Shown: piece by piece, positions 7,263-15,934 of the stretch
Layout of the letters: the number at the start of each line of letters is the position of its first letter
Position numbering within the stretch: the stretch's first letter is position 1
Assembly: GCA_900548215.1 (NCBI GenBank)
Contig: URJI01000062.1
Span: 1 to 17,004, forward strand
Direction of reading: 5' to 3'
Source of the DNA: an uncultured Coprococcus sp.
Lineage (GTDB): Bacteria > Bacillota > Clostridia > Lachnospirales > Lachnospiraceae
Length of the DNA: 17,004 nt
Program-made: the position numbers and the translations under genes
Notes under the pieces: generated by a model
Seen by the model: the letters and a program-made list of their open reading frames with translations, nothing else
Databases searched by the model: none
What the model was told of the DNA's origin: nothing

Positions 7263-9869
7263 ATGGAGAGAGTAAAAATAATAAGTAATCCGTATGAGCA
7301 AACGATCAGTTTTTTTAGTTTTAATGAGCAGGCAGATCAGTGGGAAGATATAAAAGACAGGAATGTAAACAGCAGACTGAGAGAATATGAGTCAGGTGTG
7401 CATTTCCTGCCGTTTCAGATAAAAGAAATAGTCGATACGATAATAGAAGAGTATTATGCGGGCAAAGATAAGGTTGGAATAGAATTTGAAGGCACCCAGG
7501 ATGAGTACGTTGATATTCAGAATATATGTGAAGCCACAGATGTTGCGGATAAAGTAGAACTTTCAAGGTCTGCAGTGATACTAGAAAATGCAAGAGTGAT
7601 ATTCGAACCGATAAAAGATGTATTTGGAGAAGTCAAGCCAGTTATAGAGAAGATAGTGAAAGATGATGACGGCATCAAGAAGGATCTGAACAAAGTGTCT
7701 GATGCTCTTAAGGACATAATCCCAATATGTGTATTTGGAAATTACAGTGCGGGAAAATCGGCATTTATCAATGCGATAATAGGTGAAGAGATACTCCCAA
7801 GCGGCGATAATCCTGTAACGGCAAAAGTGTATAAGATAGAGCGGTCAAAGTTCCCGGATAATGCCAGGATCAAGTTTGAGTATAAAGGCGAGATTATAGA
7901 AATTCTGTTTGAGAACGCAGAGATGAGACTTATAAAAGGTGACTATGAGAATGAACTCATAAAGAGTATCAAAGATGCTTTAGATAGTATACCAGACAGA
8001 GACATAACTGCATCACTCAGGGCTGCTATTAAGATAATAAATGATTACGAAAAGCTGAATAAAAATGAGGTTGTTATAAGTGATGAGATAGATCTTTCAG
8101 TTCCATTTTCAAAAAATGGAATATTTGGATGTTCATATAATAACTTCTTTATATTTGACACTCCGGGATCCAATTCCGAATCAAATGCAGAACACTACAA
8201 AGTCCTTCAGGGAGCACTTGATGGATTTTCAAATGGTATACCAGTGTGGGTTACAACATATGAAAGCTTAGACAGTAAGGATAATGCAAATCTGTGCGAG
8301 GATATACTCGATATAAAAGCACTTGACAGACGTTTCACAATGATTGTCATGAATAAGGCGGATGGTTCAGATCTTGATGAAGGGGGATTTTCAGCACAGA
8401 AAGAGCAGGAGATACTTGAGTACAATTCTGTGGAGAAAATGTATTCAGGTGGTATATACTTCGTATCTTCTGTTTTGGGACTTGGTTCAAAAAATGGAGG
8501 AACATTTGCGGACAATCATTACCGTAAGATATATCGTACGCAGCAGGAGGTGTATAGCAATCCAGAAGATGAAGATTATGCAACTCTGTACAGGTATAAT
8601 ATTATGCCGGCCCAGATGAAAAAAGATATGGTTGATTCTTCTGAAAACTGTGAGAACCTGCTGTATGCAAACAGTGGTCTGTATTGTGTGGAAAATGAGA
8701 TGGAGATTTTTGCCAGCAAGCACGCAGCGTACAACAAGTGTGAGATGGTTTATACATTCTTGAAATCTGTAATAGACGAAACAGACAGAAGAATTACATC
8801 CAAGACAGAATCGTTAAAGAGGAACCGTGAGCTCAGAAGACAGGAGCTGGAAAAGGCAAAGGCTGAGCTTATTGACGAACTTCACAGTGTTTCTGAGACT
8901 AAGGAGCAGGAATTTGAGGAGAATTCAAAGAACTTTCTGCGGGAGAAGGTTGCTTCGGAGCTTGTATTTGAGTATACGGAGGAAAAACTTTCGGGTATTG
9001 TGGATGAGATATATGAGGGAAATAAAGAAGAGAGAAAATTCTCCGTTCATGAAGATGGGTATGAAAGTTCAAAGTCAAAGATGCTCTCAAATGTGAAGAA
9101 AAACAGTATGGATATATTAAAGGGAAGCGGAAGTCTGATGGACAGGCTTGGAAAGATAAAGGATGATCTCACAGATGACTTCGAGAATGTTAAAAAGAGC
9201 AGAAAAGAAATGACAGAGGCGGAGAGCGCTTTAGACAGGGAGACTTCGGACGATATTATGGCATACGTTGTTGAAGAGTATAAGAAAAATGTACTCACTG
9301 CCCAGGATATCCTTGGAAGAAGTATAAAGGAGCATTGGCAGCAGAACACTCAGCTGCTCAGAAATTCTCTGATAGATATAATTTCGGGTTCGGAAGCCTT
9401 AAATTCAACACAGAGGGAAGAACTGTCGAAGATCATTATCAACTATCATACAGTAGAGTTTAAGGACGACGCAGAGGAGACATTTGTAAAGCCAAGATAT
9501 CTTCGTGGCAACATTTTTGGAATACAGATCATAGAGGATGAGAAACTGAATATAAGAAAGCTTGCAAATGGATATAATAACCGAATGGCAAGAACAGTAA
9601 ATGAGATGGCAGATGATATAAACGGCAGCTGTTATGGCAGCTTTAAGATATGGGAAAAGAGTCTGGCAGCTGTGATAGAGGAGAATATAACAGAATATAA
9701 TCCGACACTGCGTGATATGACGGATCTTATCAATGAGGAAACAGAAAGGATAGCTGAACTTGAAGCGGATCAGCTTGCTATAAAACGTTCATTAACAGAG
9801 ATTGAAGACAGGATGGCATGGAAAAATCCAAAAAATTTTGAGATAGCGGATATACAGGTGGCTGATTAA
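7263..9869 (+). CDS. Dynamin-like GTPase
   Basis: The protein has 868 residues from ATG 7263, which follows AAAGGAG at 7247-7253; the in-frame ATG at 7203 has no ribosome binding site and lies about 13 bases from the predicted transcript start. Residues about 1-90 are a distinct N-terminal domain (ERVKIISNPYEQTISFFSF and FLPFQIKEIVDTIIEEYY). The GTPase domain follows: G1 GNYSAGKS (159-166), a G2 threonine in NPVTAKVY, G3 DTPG (299-302) and G4 NKAD (364-367). From about 500 the protein is long, charged and coiled coil-like, suitable for a dynamin stalk. No classical transmembrane segment is evident. Bacterial dynamin-like proteins remodel or protect membranes through GTP-driven assembly. It is the first gene of the putative operon, with 58 bases to the ATPase. 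The GTPase family is sure; membrane action and partners are inferred. Confidence 0.9.
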   Translation: MERVKIISNPYEQTISFFSFNEQADQWEDIKDRNVNSRLREYESGVHFLPFQIKEIVDTIIEEYYAGKDKVGIEFEGTQDEYVDIQNICEATDVADKVELSRSAVILENARVIFEPIKDVFGEVKPVIEKIVKDDDGIKKDLNKVSDALKDIIPICVFGNYSAGKSAFINAIIGEEILPSGDNPVTAKVYKIERSKFPDNARIKFEYKGEIIEILFENAEMRLIKGDYENELIKSIKDALDSIPDRDITASLRAAIKIINDYEKLNKNEVVISDEIDLSVPFSKNGIFGCSYNNFFIFDTPGSNSESNAEHYKVLQGALDGFSNGIPVWVTTYESLDSKDNANLCEDILDIKALDRRFTMIVMNKADGSDLDEGGFSAQKEQEILEYNSVEKMYSGGIYFVSSVLGLGSKNGGTFADNHYRKIYRTQQEVYSNPEDEDYATLYRYNIMPAQMKKDMVDSSENCENLLYANSGLYCVENEMEIFASKHAAYNKCEMVYTFLKSVIDETDRRITSKTESLKRNRELRRQELEKAKAELIDELHSVSETKEQEFEENSKNFLREKVASELVFEYTEEKLSGIVDEIYEGNKEERKFSVHEDGYESSKSKMLSNVKKNSMDILKGSGSLMDRLGKIKDDLTDDFENVKKSRKEMTEAESALDRETSDDIMAYVVEEYKKNVLTAQDILGRSIKEHWQQNTQLLRNSLIDIISGSEALNSTQREELSKIIINYHTVEFKDDAEETFVKPRYLRGNIFGIQIIEDEKLNIRKLANGYNNRMARTVNEMADDINGSCYGSFKIWEKSLAAVIEENITEYNPTLRDMTDLINEETERIAELEADQLAIKRSLTEIEDRMAWKNPKNFEIADIQVAD

Positions 9870-9927
9870 TAGTGAGATAATTGGAACTTGATGTCGGTTT
9901 GGATTGGACATACACAAGGAGAATTTT

Positions 9928-12900
9928 ATGGGGGTAAAAAATATAGTTAAAAGGGCGAAGGACAAAGTAAATGATAAAGTTGCAGGTCTTGCAGCGCTTA
10001 GTCCGGAGCAGGTTAAAGAGGTTCAGGCAAAGAGAGAGGCATATTTGCTTGAAATGCCAAATCCTAATGATGAGCAGGCTTTGGATACTACCTGGAGAAT
10101 GATGGCAGCAAACAGCGTAGAGATATACAATGCGTATCTTCCACAGATAAAGGATCTCTATGTTCCTGTGGAGAAGGATGCTGAGTATGATATGCCATTT
10201 AATGCTGAACATAATATCAGGTACTTTAACATTACAAAGTGGGTTCAGGACAAGAAAGAAAATGCTCTTGAGAAGCTGGTGAATGTGTATGCAGTGCTCT
10301 CCAATGAAGAGTGCAACATAGCACTTGTGTTCAACAGAACACAGAAGGGGACTAATGTGTACCTTGCAGTTGTCAATACGGCAAACTCAGATAATAACGT
10401 TGATATAAACTCGTATAAAAAGCGTCTTATAGAGGCGATAAGAGGAAATTTCCCCGGTGCAGAATGGAAAGATGAGGGAATGGGAGTTATACCATGCATG
10501 GATAACGACAGACCATACTCTGTGGCGACAGCATCGAATATACCGACAGAGAAGTCTGAGAAATTCGTAAGCCAGACCATAGAAAAGCTCCTTGACGGAA
10601 TCATACCGACTGAAAGGAAGAATGAGTATACGATAGTCCTTCTTGCAACCCCTATTGAAGATGTGGAAGAGCGCAAACTAAGGCTTGGAGAAATCTATTC
10701 CGGAATGGTTCCATATGCGTCATGGCAGACGAACTTTACATATCAGGAGAATTCGTCGGTAGGTTCTTCAGCAACAGTTGGAGTGAATGTCGGGGTTGGA
10801 GTAGGAACGCAGAATAGTCACAGTAATTCTGCCACGGAAAATAATTCGGATACATATAATACGAGCCAAACTGAAACTAAGTCTAATTCAGATTCGCTCT
10901 CTTATGGGGAAGCAACTGCGGACTCTAGCAGTAAGGCGAATATGACGGGAGAGAATAGTGGCAATACGGTATCAAATGGTAGTAATGAAAGTTATGGTAA
11001 TAATATAGAGGGAACATTAGGTGTCAGTGCGTCAAAGTCGGATGGGGCGCAAGTATCTGCTTCTGGAGGCCTTCCGGGAGTTGGAACTGTTGAGGCTGGC
11101 GTGTCTAAACAAATAACACTTGGAGTAAATGCAGCGGTTACAACAGGTGTTAATGAAGCACATGGTACTTCACGTTCTATTTCCCAAACCCTCGGCAAAA
11201 CCGCCGCAGAAACTCTAACAAAGGGAATCACAAACACTGTGTCTAAAAATGTTGCTCAGAGTACAGGTTTGGCAGTTGCAAACTCTGTGGGCAAGGCAGT
11301 AACCAAAGGAATGGCACTCACATCGGGTGTTACCAATGGCATAAACTGCGGTGCCAACTTCGGAGCGAACTTTGCAAGATCTTCAACAGTTACAGCCATG
11401 ATTGGCAAGAACGAGGGTATAACCCAGAACTTTACGAATTTCAATATCAAGCATGCATTAGAACTTCTCGATAACCAGATCAAGAGACTTGAGCAGGGAA
11501 CAGCACTTGGTATGTGGGATTTTGCCGCATATGTTTTAAGCGAAGATCAGGATATGGCAAGTAACGTGGCACATTCATATCTGGCACTGACTCTGGGCGA
11601 AGAATCATATATGTCAAAATCTGCTGTCAATGTATGGCGGGGGAACATCGATGAGGAACGGAATCTTGCAAAAGAGATAGCCGGTTATGTCAGACAGCTC
11701 AGACACCCGATATTTGGATTGAAAGAAGAACGAATAAAGGAGGACAGGGCTTACAGCGTATATCCTCCGATAGTCACAGCGACCACCGGCCTGTCCGGAA
11801 AGGAGCTTGCCTATTCTCTCAACTTTCCGCAGAAGTCCATAGCGGGACTTCCTGTGCTTGAATGCGCAGGATTTGGTAGAAATGTGGTAATGTACGATGA
11901 AGTACATTCGAAAGAACATGGTATTGAACTTGGAAAAATATATCACATGCGCCATGCTGAGAATAACAGTGTAATACTTGACAAAAAGTCGTTGGCATCT
12001 CACACATTTGTGACAGGAAGTACTGGATCGGGAAAGAGTAACACGGTATACCAGATATTGGAGAGGGCGAGAAAACAGAGTGTAAAATTTCTGGTAGTGG
12101 AGCCTGCCAAGGGCGAATACAAATATGTATTTGGCGGATATAAGTCGGTGCATGTATATGGAACAAATCCGGCACTCACACCGATGCTCAGAATAAATCC
12201 GTTCAGTTTCCCAGAGGGAATACATGTGCTTGAGCACATGGACAGGTTGGTTGAATTATTCAATGTGTGCTGGCCGATGTATGCGGCTATGCCAGCAGTC
12301 TTAAAGAGTGCTGTTGAGAAGTCGTATAAGGACTGCGGCTGGGATATGATTCGCTCAGTGAATAATCTTGGCGAGAATATATATCCTACATTTGTCGATG
12401 TGGCGGAAAATATAAAGACAATAATTGACAGCAGTGAATTTGATCAGGATAACAAAGGTGCTTACAAAGGCTCGCTGCTTACCAGACTGGAGTCACTTAC
12501 AAATGGAATAAATGGCATGATATTTGTGTGTGATGAACTGACAGATCAGGAATTGTTTGATGAGAATGTGATAGTTGATCTAAGCAGAGTCGGTGCATCA
12601 GAAACAAAATCACTTATCATGGGCATGCTCGTTCTAAAACTTCAGGAATACAGGATGACAAGTGGTGAGATGAATGCAGAGCTGAACCACATAACAGTGC
12701 TGGAGGAGGCTCATAACCTGCTTAGGAGAATTTCCACAGAACAGAGCTCTGAAAGTGCAAATCTGCTTGGCAAGAGCGTAGAGATGCTGTCAAATGCCAT
12801 AGCAGAGATGCGTACATATGGAGAAGGATTTGTCATAGCAGATCAGGCACCGGGACTTCTCGATATGTCTGTTATCAGAAATACAAATACCAAGATAATC

Positions 12901-13548
12901 ATGAGACTTCCGGATCAGGGGGATCGTGAGCTTGTGGGAAGATCAGCAAATCTGGATGATGATCAGATAGCAGAGATTGCAAAACTTCCTTGCGGAGTGG
13001 CAGCAGTATATCAGAATGAATGGGTTCAGCCGGTGCTTTGCAAGGTGGATAAATATACTGAGAAAGTTTTTTCATATGAGTACAAGCCTGAACAGGGAGT
13101 GTATACTGATGCAGATGGAGATTCTGTCTCCGAATCACTACTAGACTGCATTATGAACAAAGAGATAATGCGAAGAGGTGGAAAAAAGGATATAAAATCA
13201 TTGAAAGACAGAGTTGTGAGATCAAAGCTGCCAACGCCGGTAAAAAAGAATTTTATTAAGTATATCGCAAGTGGTGGTGATGAGGCAGTGGAGTCACTTA
13301 GAACTCTTGTGTATGAATTTCTTGCGGCAGATCAGGCGATAAAGGCATCAAAACAGTGTGGTGACATAAATGAATGGCTGCATTCTGTAGTGGAACGTTT
13401 GAACCCGTCGGTGAAAGGATATACTGCGCATCAGATTGATCTTGCCATGGCGCTTATCCTGTATGAGCAGTCAGAACGGGATGCAGATTACGACAATATA
13501 TTTGTGAGGTTTACAGAGATATACCAGAGCGAGGGAGGGGTGTATTGA
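9928..13548 (+). CDS. HerA-type (DUF87) ATPase with large low-complexity insert
   Basis: The protein has 1206 residues from ATG 9928, with AAGGAG 6 bases upstream; an earlier in-frame start at 9904 lacks a site. Residues about 1-270 form an alpha/beta N-terminal domain (LYVPVEKDAEYDMPFNAEHN, YLAVVNTANSDNN). Residues about 276-500 are a Ser/Asn/Gly/Thr-rich segment with Gly-x-Gly and G-x-x-x-G patterns (VGVNVGVGVGT, GINCGANFGANF). The ATPase core follows: Walker A GSTGSGKS (697-704), Walker B-like ITVLEEAHNLLRR with Glu926/Glu927, and a motif FVIADQAPGLLDMSVIRNT. That order is the HerA/VirB4/FtsK-like additional-strand (ASCE) arrangement, which forms hexameric motors pumping DNA or protein. 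The C-terminal ~170 residues are helical. Its stop overlaps the nuclease start by one base (TGATG). The ATPase fold is sure; the cargo is unknown. Confidence 0.88.
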   Translation: MGVKNIVKRAKDKVNDKVAGLAALSPEQVKEVQAKREAYLLEMPNPNDEQALDTTWRMMAANSVEIYNAYLPQIKDLYVPVEKDAEYDMPFNAEHNIRYFNITKWVQDKKENALEKLVNVYAVLSNEECNIALVFNRTQKGTNVYLAVVNTANSDNNVDINSYKKRLIEAIRGNFPGAEWKDEGMGVIPCMDNDRPYSVATASNIPTEKSEKFVSQTIEKLLDGIIPTERKNEYTIVLLATPIEDVEERKLRLGEIYSGMVPYASWQTNFTYQENSSVGSSATVGVNVGVGVGTQNSHSNSATENNSDTYNTSQTETKSNSDSLSYGEATADSSSKANMTGENSGNTVSNGSNESYGNNIEGTLGVSASKSDGAQVSASGGLPGVGTVEAGVSKQITLGVNAAVTTGVNEAHGTSRSISQTLGKTAAETLTKGITNTVSKNVAQSTGLAVANSVGKAVTKGMALTSGVTNGINCGANFGANFARSSTVTAMIGKNEGITQNFTNFNIKHALELLDNQIKRLEQGTALGMWDFAAYVLSEDQDMASNVAHSYLALTLGEESYMSKSAVNVWRGNIDEERNLAKEIAGYVRQLRHPIFGLKEERIKEDRAYSVYPPIVTATTGLSGKELAYSLNFPQKSIAGLPVLECAGFGRNVVMYDEVHSKEHGIELGKIYHMRHAENNSVILDKKSLASHTFVTGSTGSGKSNTVYQILERARKQSVKFLVVEPAKGEYKYVFGGYKSVHVYGTNPALTPMLRINPFSFPEGIHVLEHMDRLVELFNVCWPMYAAMPAVLKSAVEKSYKDCGWDMIRSVNNLGENIYPTFVDVAENIKTIIDSSEFDQDNKGAYKGSLLTRLESLTNGINGMIFVCDELTDQELFDENVIVDLSRVGASETKSLIMGMLVLKLQEYRMTSGEMNAELNHITVLEEAHNLLRRISTEQSSESANLLGKSVEMLSNAIAEMRTYGEGFVIADQAPGLLDMSVIRNTNTKIIMRLPDQGDRELVGRSANLDDDQIAEIAKLPCGVAAVYQNEWVQPVLCKVDKYTEKVFSYEYKPEQGVYTDADGDSVSESLLDCIMNKEIMRRGGKKDIKSLKDRVVRSKLPTPVKKNFIKYIASGGDEAVESLRTLVYEFLAADQAIKASKQCGDINEWLHSVVERLNPSVKGYTAHQIDLAMALILYEQSERDADYDNIFVRFTEIYQSEGGVY

Positions 13549-14222
13549 TGAGTGAGGTAGGAAAAACAGAGATAAATGAAATACAGAAACCAATGCCGGA
13601 AAATTACAGGGATATAGTTCCTGAGAAGGACTCGCCTATTGATAAGGTAAAGGATTTTTGGAGTGATATGTTCCGGGATGACACAAAACGATACAATACA
13701 TATGAAGATAGAATAAATCAGACACGCAGGAAAGACAGCGAAGCAGGAACATGGGAAGGCGACAGGGGAGAGTCAAGATTTATCCCTAACAAAGAAACTG
13801 CAGAAGGTAAGGCTGCATCTGAAAAACTAGCGGAATATGGAAAAGAAGGTATAGATTATAAAAACGGCGAGCCAGACTTCTCGGATTGTTCTAGGACAAC
13901 GGTCAAGATAGATGATATGACTGAGAATAGAGTAAATTATGAAGATGACAATGGAAATATGTGTTTGGGCAACTTTGCACAGGCAGATATTGAGTGCGCA
14001 AAAAAATGGAATGAACAAAACAAGGGTGGCTGCAGCCAGTGGACACCGAGAATGGTACAGGAATGGAGACATGAGAACAAATGCACGTGGCACGAAAGGG
14101 CAGATCAGAGAACAATGGATCTTGTCCCGGAGGCGATACATGGATTTTTCTCGCATAGTGGTGGGGTGTCAGAATGCAAGACCAGAGATGCAGCAAGTAG
14201 AGGAGGCGATTTCGATGAATGA
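13548..14222 (+). CDS. HNH/ENDO VII-superfamily (WHH-type) nuclease toxin
   Basis: The protein has 224 residues from ATG 13548, which shares its A with the ATPase stop (TGATG) and has GGGAGGGG at 13533-13540. Residues about 15-60 carry the module shared with the metallopeptidase gene: ENYRDI, PIDKVKDFW, Y, then DRINQT. The C-terminal ~120 residues are a toxin-type nuclease: NGEPDFSDCSRTTVKID, a short tract to NFAQADIE, then KCTWHERADQRTMDLVP, AIH and HSGG. His182, His198 and His203 are the likely catalytic and metal ligands; the W-H ... LVP-x-x-I-H ... H-S-G-G pattern is that of the WHH/LHH clade of polymorphic-toxin DNases. No signal peptide or membrane segment is visible. It overlaps the next gene, a likely immunity protein, by 8 bases. 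Nuclease family fairly sure; use as an effector is inferred. Confidence 0.85.
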   Translation: MSEVGKTEINEIQKPMPENYRDIVPEKDSPIDKVKDFWSDMFRDDTKRYNTYEDRINQTRRKDSEAGTWEGDRGESRFIPNKETAEGKAASEKLAEYGKEGIDYKNGEPDFSDCSRTTVKIDDMTENRVNYEDDNGNMCLGNFAQADIECAKKWNEQNKGGCSQWTPRMVQEWRHENKCTWHERADQRTMDLVPEAIHGFFSHSGGVSECKTRDAASRGGDFDE

Positions 14223-14586
14223 TGTGAATATAGTTTTGTGGGGAAGAGAATTTCATCTTCCAGTCAGCTATAGCTGGTATCCGGGAGAACAGGTGATAGA
14301 TTCTCAGAAAAAGTCGGTTCAGGATTTTTGTGCTGGAAATAATGCAGGTGAGATGCTGGAACAGCTAAAGAAATATGTAGCGGATAAATCGGACGGTCAG
14401 GTAGAAGTTGCGGAAATAGATAATATATTCATGTATGTTATGCCAAAATGTCTGTATGTGCCAAGAACCGATGACTTGCAGGTGGTAGTACTTTGTAATT
14501 ATAAGTTTGATATGGAACATGGGATAGCGATAGTTTTTAAGAACGGCAGATTTGCCGAGATAGGAGCACAGGATATCGTATTATGA
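14215..14586 (+). CDS. Probable immunity protein (DUF6985-like)
   Basis: The protein has 123 residues from ATG 14215, with AGGAGG at 14201-14206 (8-base spacing); the long in-frame extension upstream runs through the nuclease gene and is rejected. It begins MNDVNIVLWGREFHLPVSYS and ends with FDMEHGIAIVFKNGRFAEIG followed by AQDIVL. The C-terminal pattern F-D-x-E-H-G-x-A-x-x-F-x-x-G-x-x-x-x-I-G-x-Q-D is, from memory, that of DUF6985-type proteins, which are frequent neighbours of HNH-type toxins. The start overlaps the nuclease stop and the stop overlaps the metallopeptidase start (ATGA), so all three are translationally coupled. The small acidic soluble form and the position immediately after a nuclease toxin support an immunity role. 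The target is probably the nuclease; the exact family is less sure. Confidence 0.65.
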   Translation: MNDVNIVLWGREFHLPVSYSWYPGEQVIDSQKKSVQDFCAGNNAGEMLEQLKKYVADKSDGQVEVAEIDNIFMYVMPKCLYVPRTDDLQVVVLCNYKFDMEHGIAIVFKNGRFAEIGAQDIVL

Positions 14587-15260
14587 TATTTGGCGAAAAG
14601 TTTGATAAAGGTGAACAGATAGATACTAAACCAGGGAAGACGGACAATTACAGAGATATCAAGTTGGTAGAGCTCTCGAAGATTGATGCAGTGAACTTCT
14701 GGAAGTCGGAGATTAGCATTCCAAATGCCAAAGAATATTCTATGCCAGAATCTGAACTAAGGGAAAGAACACGGGACTGCAAGGAGAATCAGTTTGAATT
14801 TGACTATAATCAAAGCGCTGATGTAAAAAGTATACTCGATAAATTTTCGGAGTGGGAAGATATGAAACTTGGAGACCGAGAGAACATTTGTCACGAGCTG
14901 GCAAAGAGTATTGGAGAGGATCTTGGTATTGAGGTTGTTCCACAGGTGAGATTTTATGATGGAGACATTGGACAATATGGATACTATAATGATCAGACAA
15001 ATTGTGTGCACATAAACCAAAATGAATTGAATGATCCTCGGGAGACAGTGCGGACTATTGCCCATGAAATGAGGCACGCTTATCAGCACTTTCGGGCGGA
15101 AAAGATGGAGACAGAACAGGATGAATTGTACAAGTATAATTTTGAACATTACATTCCGGTTGCCCATGACGAATATGGATATGCTGTCAATTTTCTGGAT
15201 TATCAGGGACAGATGATAGAGGCTGAGGCAAGAGCCTTTGAAAATCTATTTGAAGTGTAG
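14583..15260 (+). CDS. Zincin-like metallopeptidase with the shared effector N-terminus
   Basis: The protein has 225 residues from ATG 14583, which overlaps the preceding stop (ATGA). Residues about 22-65 read DNYRDI, KIDAVNFW, EY, ELRERT, matching the nuclease's N-terminal module. The C-terminal domain contains the zinc motif in TVRTIAHEMRHAYQHF (His161, Glu162, His165). A downstream MIEAEARAFE follows near the C-terminus, and its Glu213 is the likely third ligand, as in HExxH ... E-x-[DE]-A-x-A-F peptidases. A middle segment, ENICHELAKSIGEDLGIEVV, precedes it and resembles the strand-rich lead-in to such domains. No signal sequence is visible. Many bacterial-conflict effectors carry such domains, so a toxin or regulatory protease is possible. 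The substrate is unknown, and no dedicated immunity gene is certain, although the small gene at 15376 is next. Confidence 0.75.
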   Translation: MIFGEKFDKGEQIDTKPGKTDNYRDIKLVELSKIDAVNFWKSEISIPNAKEYSMPESELRERTRDCKENQFEFDYNQSADVKSILDKFSEWEDMKLGDRENICHELAKSIGEDLGIEVVPQVRFYDGDIGQYGYYNDQTNCVHINQNELNDPRETVRTIAHEMRHAYQHFRAEKMETEQDELYKYNFEHYIPVAHDEYGYAVNFLDYQGQMIEAEARAFENLFEV

Positions 15261-15375
15261 CGTTATTAACACAGAATAAAGGAAATGTGTATATACGGTC
15301 TGGTTTGGTCTATTGGTCGAATGGTATCAGGAGGCAATATGGATGGAGTTCAATGGTAATTTTGGAGGTGAAAGT

Positions 15376-15678
15376 ATGGAAGATTCTGAAAAAATAATAG
15401 GTGAGTATTACAAGAAAATTGGAATTGGACAGGATTTTGTAGAAAGCAAGCTGAGTAAATTGAGTGACAATCCAGATGTCAGGGACGAGTTTGCGTATTG
15501 GATTATAAATAGAAAGTATAAAGATAATGGAGTTGAAGTCCAGGGATATACAGCGAAAGAACTTGCTGGCAAATCAAGATTTCTCGACGGAGAAGGTGTA
15601 TTTATGATGCTTATAAAATTGAGAGAGAATCCAGAGGAAGCAGTAAAACAAATTCAAGCGGGGTTTCGTATGAGGTAG
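15376..15678 (+). CDS. Small conserved hypothetical protein, 100 aa
   Basis: ATG 15376 has GGAGGTG at 15364-15370 and begins MEDSEKIIGEYYKKIGIGQD. An in-frame ATG at 15343 with AGGAGG at 15329-15334 would add 11 residues and cannot be excluded. The protein is soluble and helical, with DNPDVRDEFAYWI, then VQGYTAKELAGKSRFLDGEG and FMMLIKLRENPEEAVKQIQ. I recall similar roughly 100-aa proteins as common solitary hypotheticals in Lachnospiraceae, but know no function. The stretch W(...)V-x-GYTA-x-x-[IL] recalls the ATPase C-terminus (SVKGYTAHQIDLAM). It may be a partner or immunity component of the preceding metallopeptidase; this is inference from position. Confidence 0.7.
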   Translation: MEDSEKIIGEYYKKIGIGQDFVESKLSKLSDNPDVRDEFAYWIINRKYKDNGVEVQGYTAKELAGKSRFLDGEGVFMMLIKLRENPEEAVKQIQAGFRMR

Positions 15679-15886
15679 AGAGCTGAATGGGGCGCAGAGA
15701 CAAATGTTACTCTGCGTAAGATACTTGTCGTTCTTAATAAGTCATTATTAAATATATGAATCATAGATGCTATAAGATTGTGCTTGATATATTAGTGGAA
15801 TTGGGTAAAATAAAAGTAATTGGAGGGTCCTGTCGATAGAAGTGGACTTGTGAAAAAGAATATTTTCGTTGCGATAGATACTGACA

Positions 15887-15916
15887 AAAGGCTGTGCTAT
15901 AATGCATAGCCTTTTT
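15887..15916 (+). terminator. Rho-independent terminator of the dynamin-ATPase-effector operon
   Basis: A 9-bp stem AGGCTGTGC/GCATAGCCT (one G-T wobble) with a TATAAT loop at 15889-15912 is extended by flanking A and T runs and ends in TTTTT. Because the flanks are complementary, it could also terminate transcription from the right. It is the only good terminator between 6398 and 16131 that was noticed. Confidence 0.75.
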
Positions 15917-15934
15917 GTATGCAAAAAACATCTC

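Noticed and set aside
11614..12237. 207-codon open frame on the minus strand inside the ATPase gene
   Set aside because: Composition is typical of an antisense shadow of a coding region (His/Ser/Tyr/Phe rich), with no supporting signal.
13939..14214. 92-codon upstream extension of the immunity-like protein
   Set aside because: It overlaps the nuclease catalytic region in another frame, and a good AGGAGG site precedes the internal ATG at 14215.
15693..15716. CGCAGAG/CTCTGCG hairpin as a terminator
   Set aside because: A stem is present but no T-run follows; the hairpin at 15889 is a far better terminator.
15850..15909. 19-codon GTG-initiated frame (MKKNIFVAIDTDKRLCYNA)
   Set aside because: It runs into the terminator stem and lacks a well-spaced ribosome binding site, so it is probably chance.
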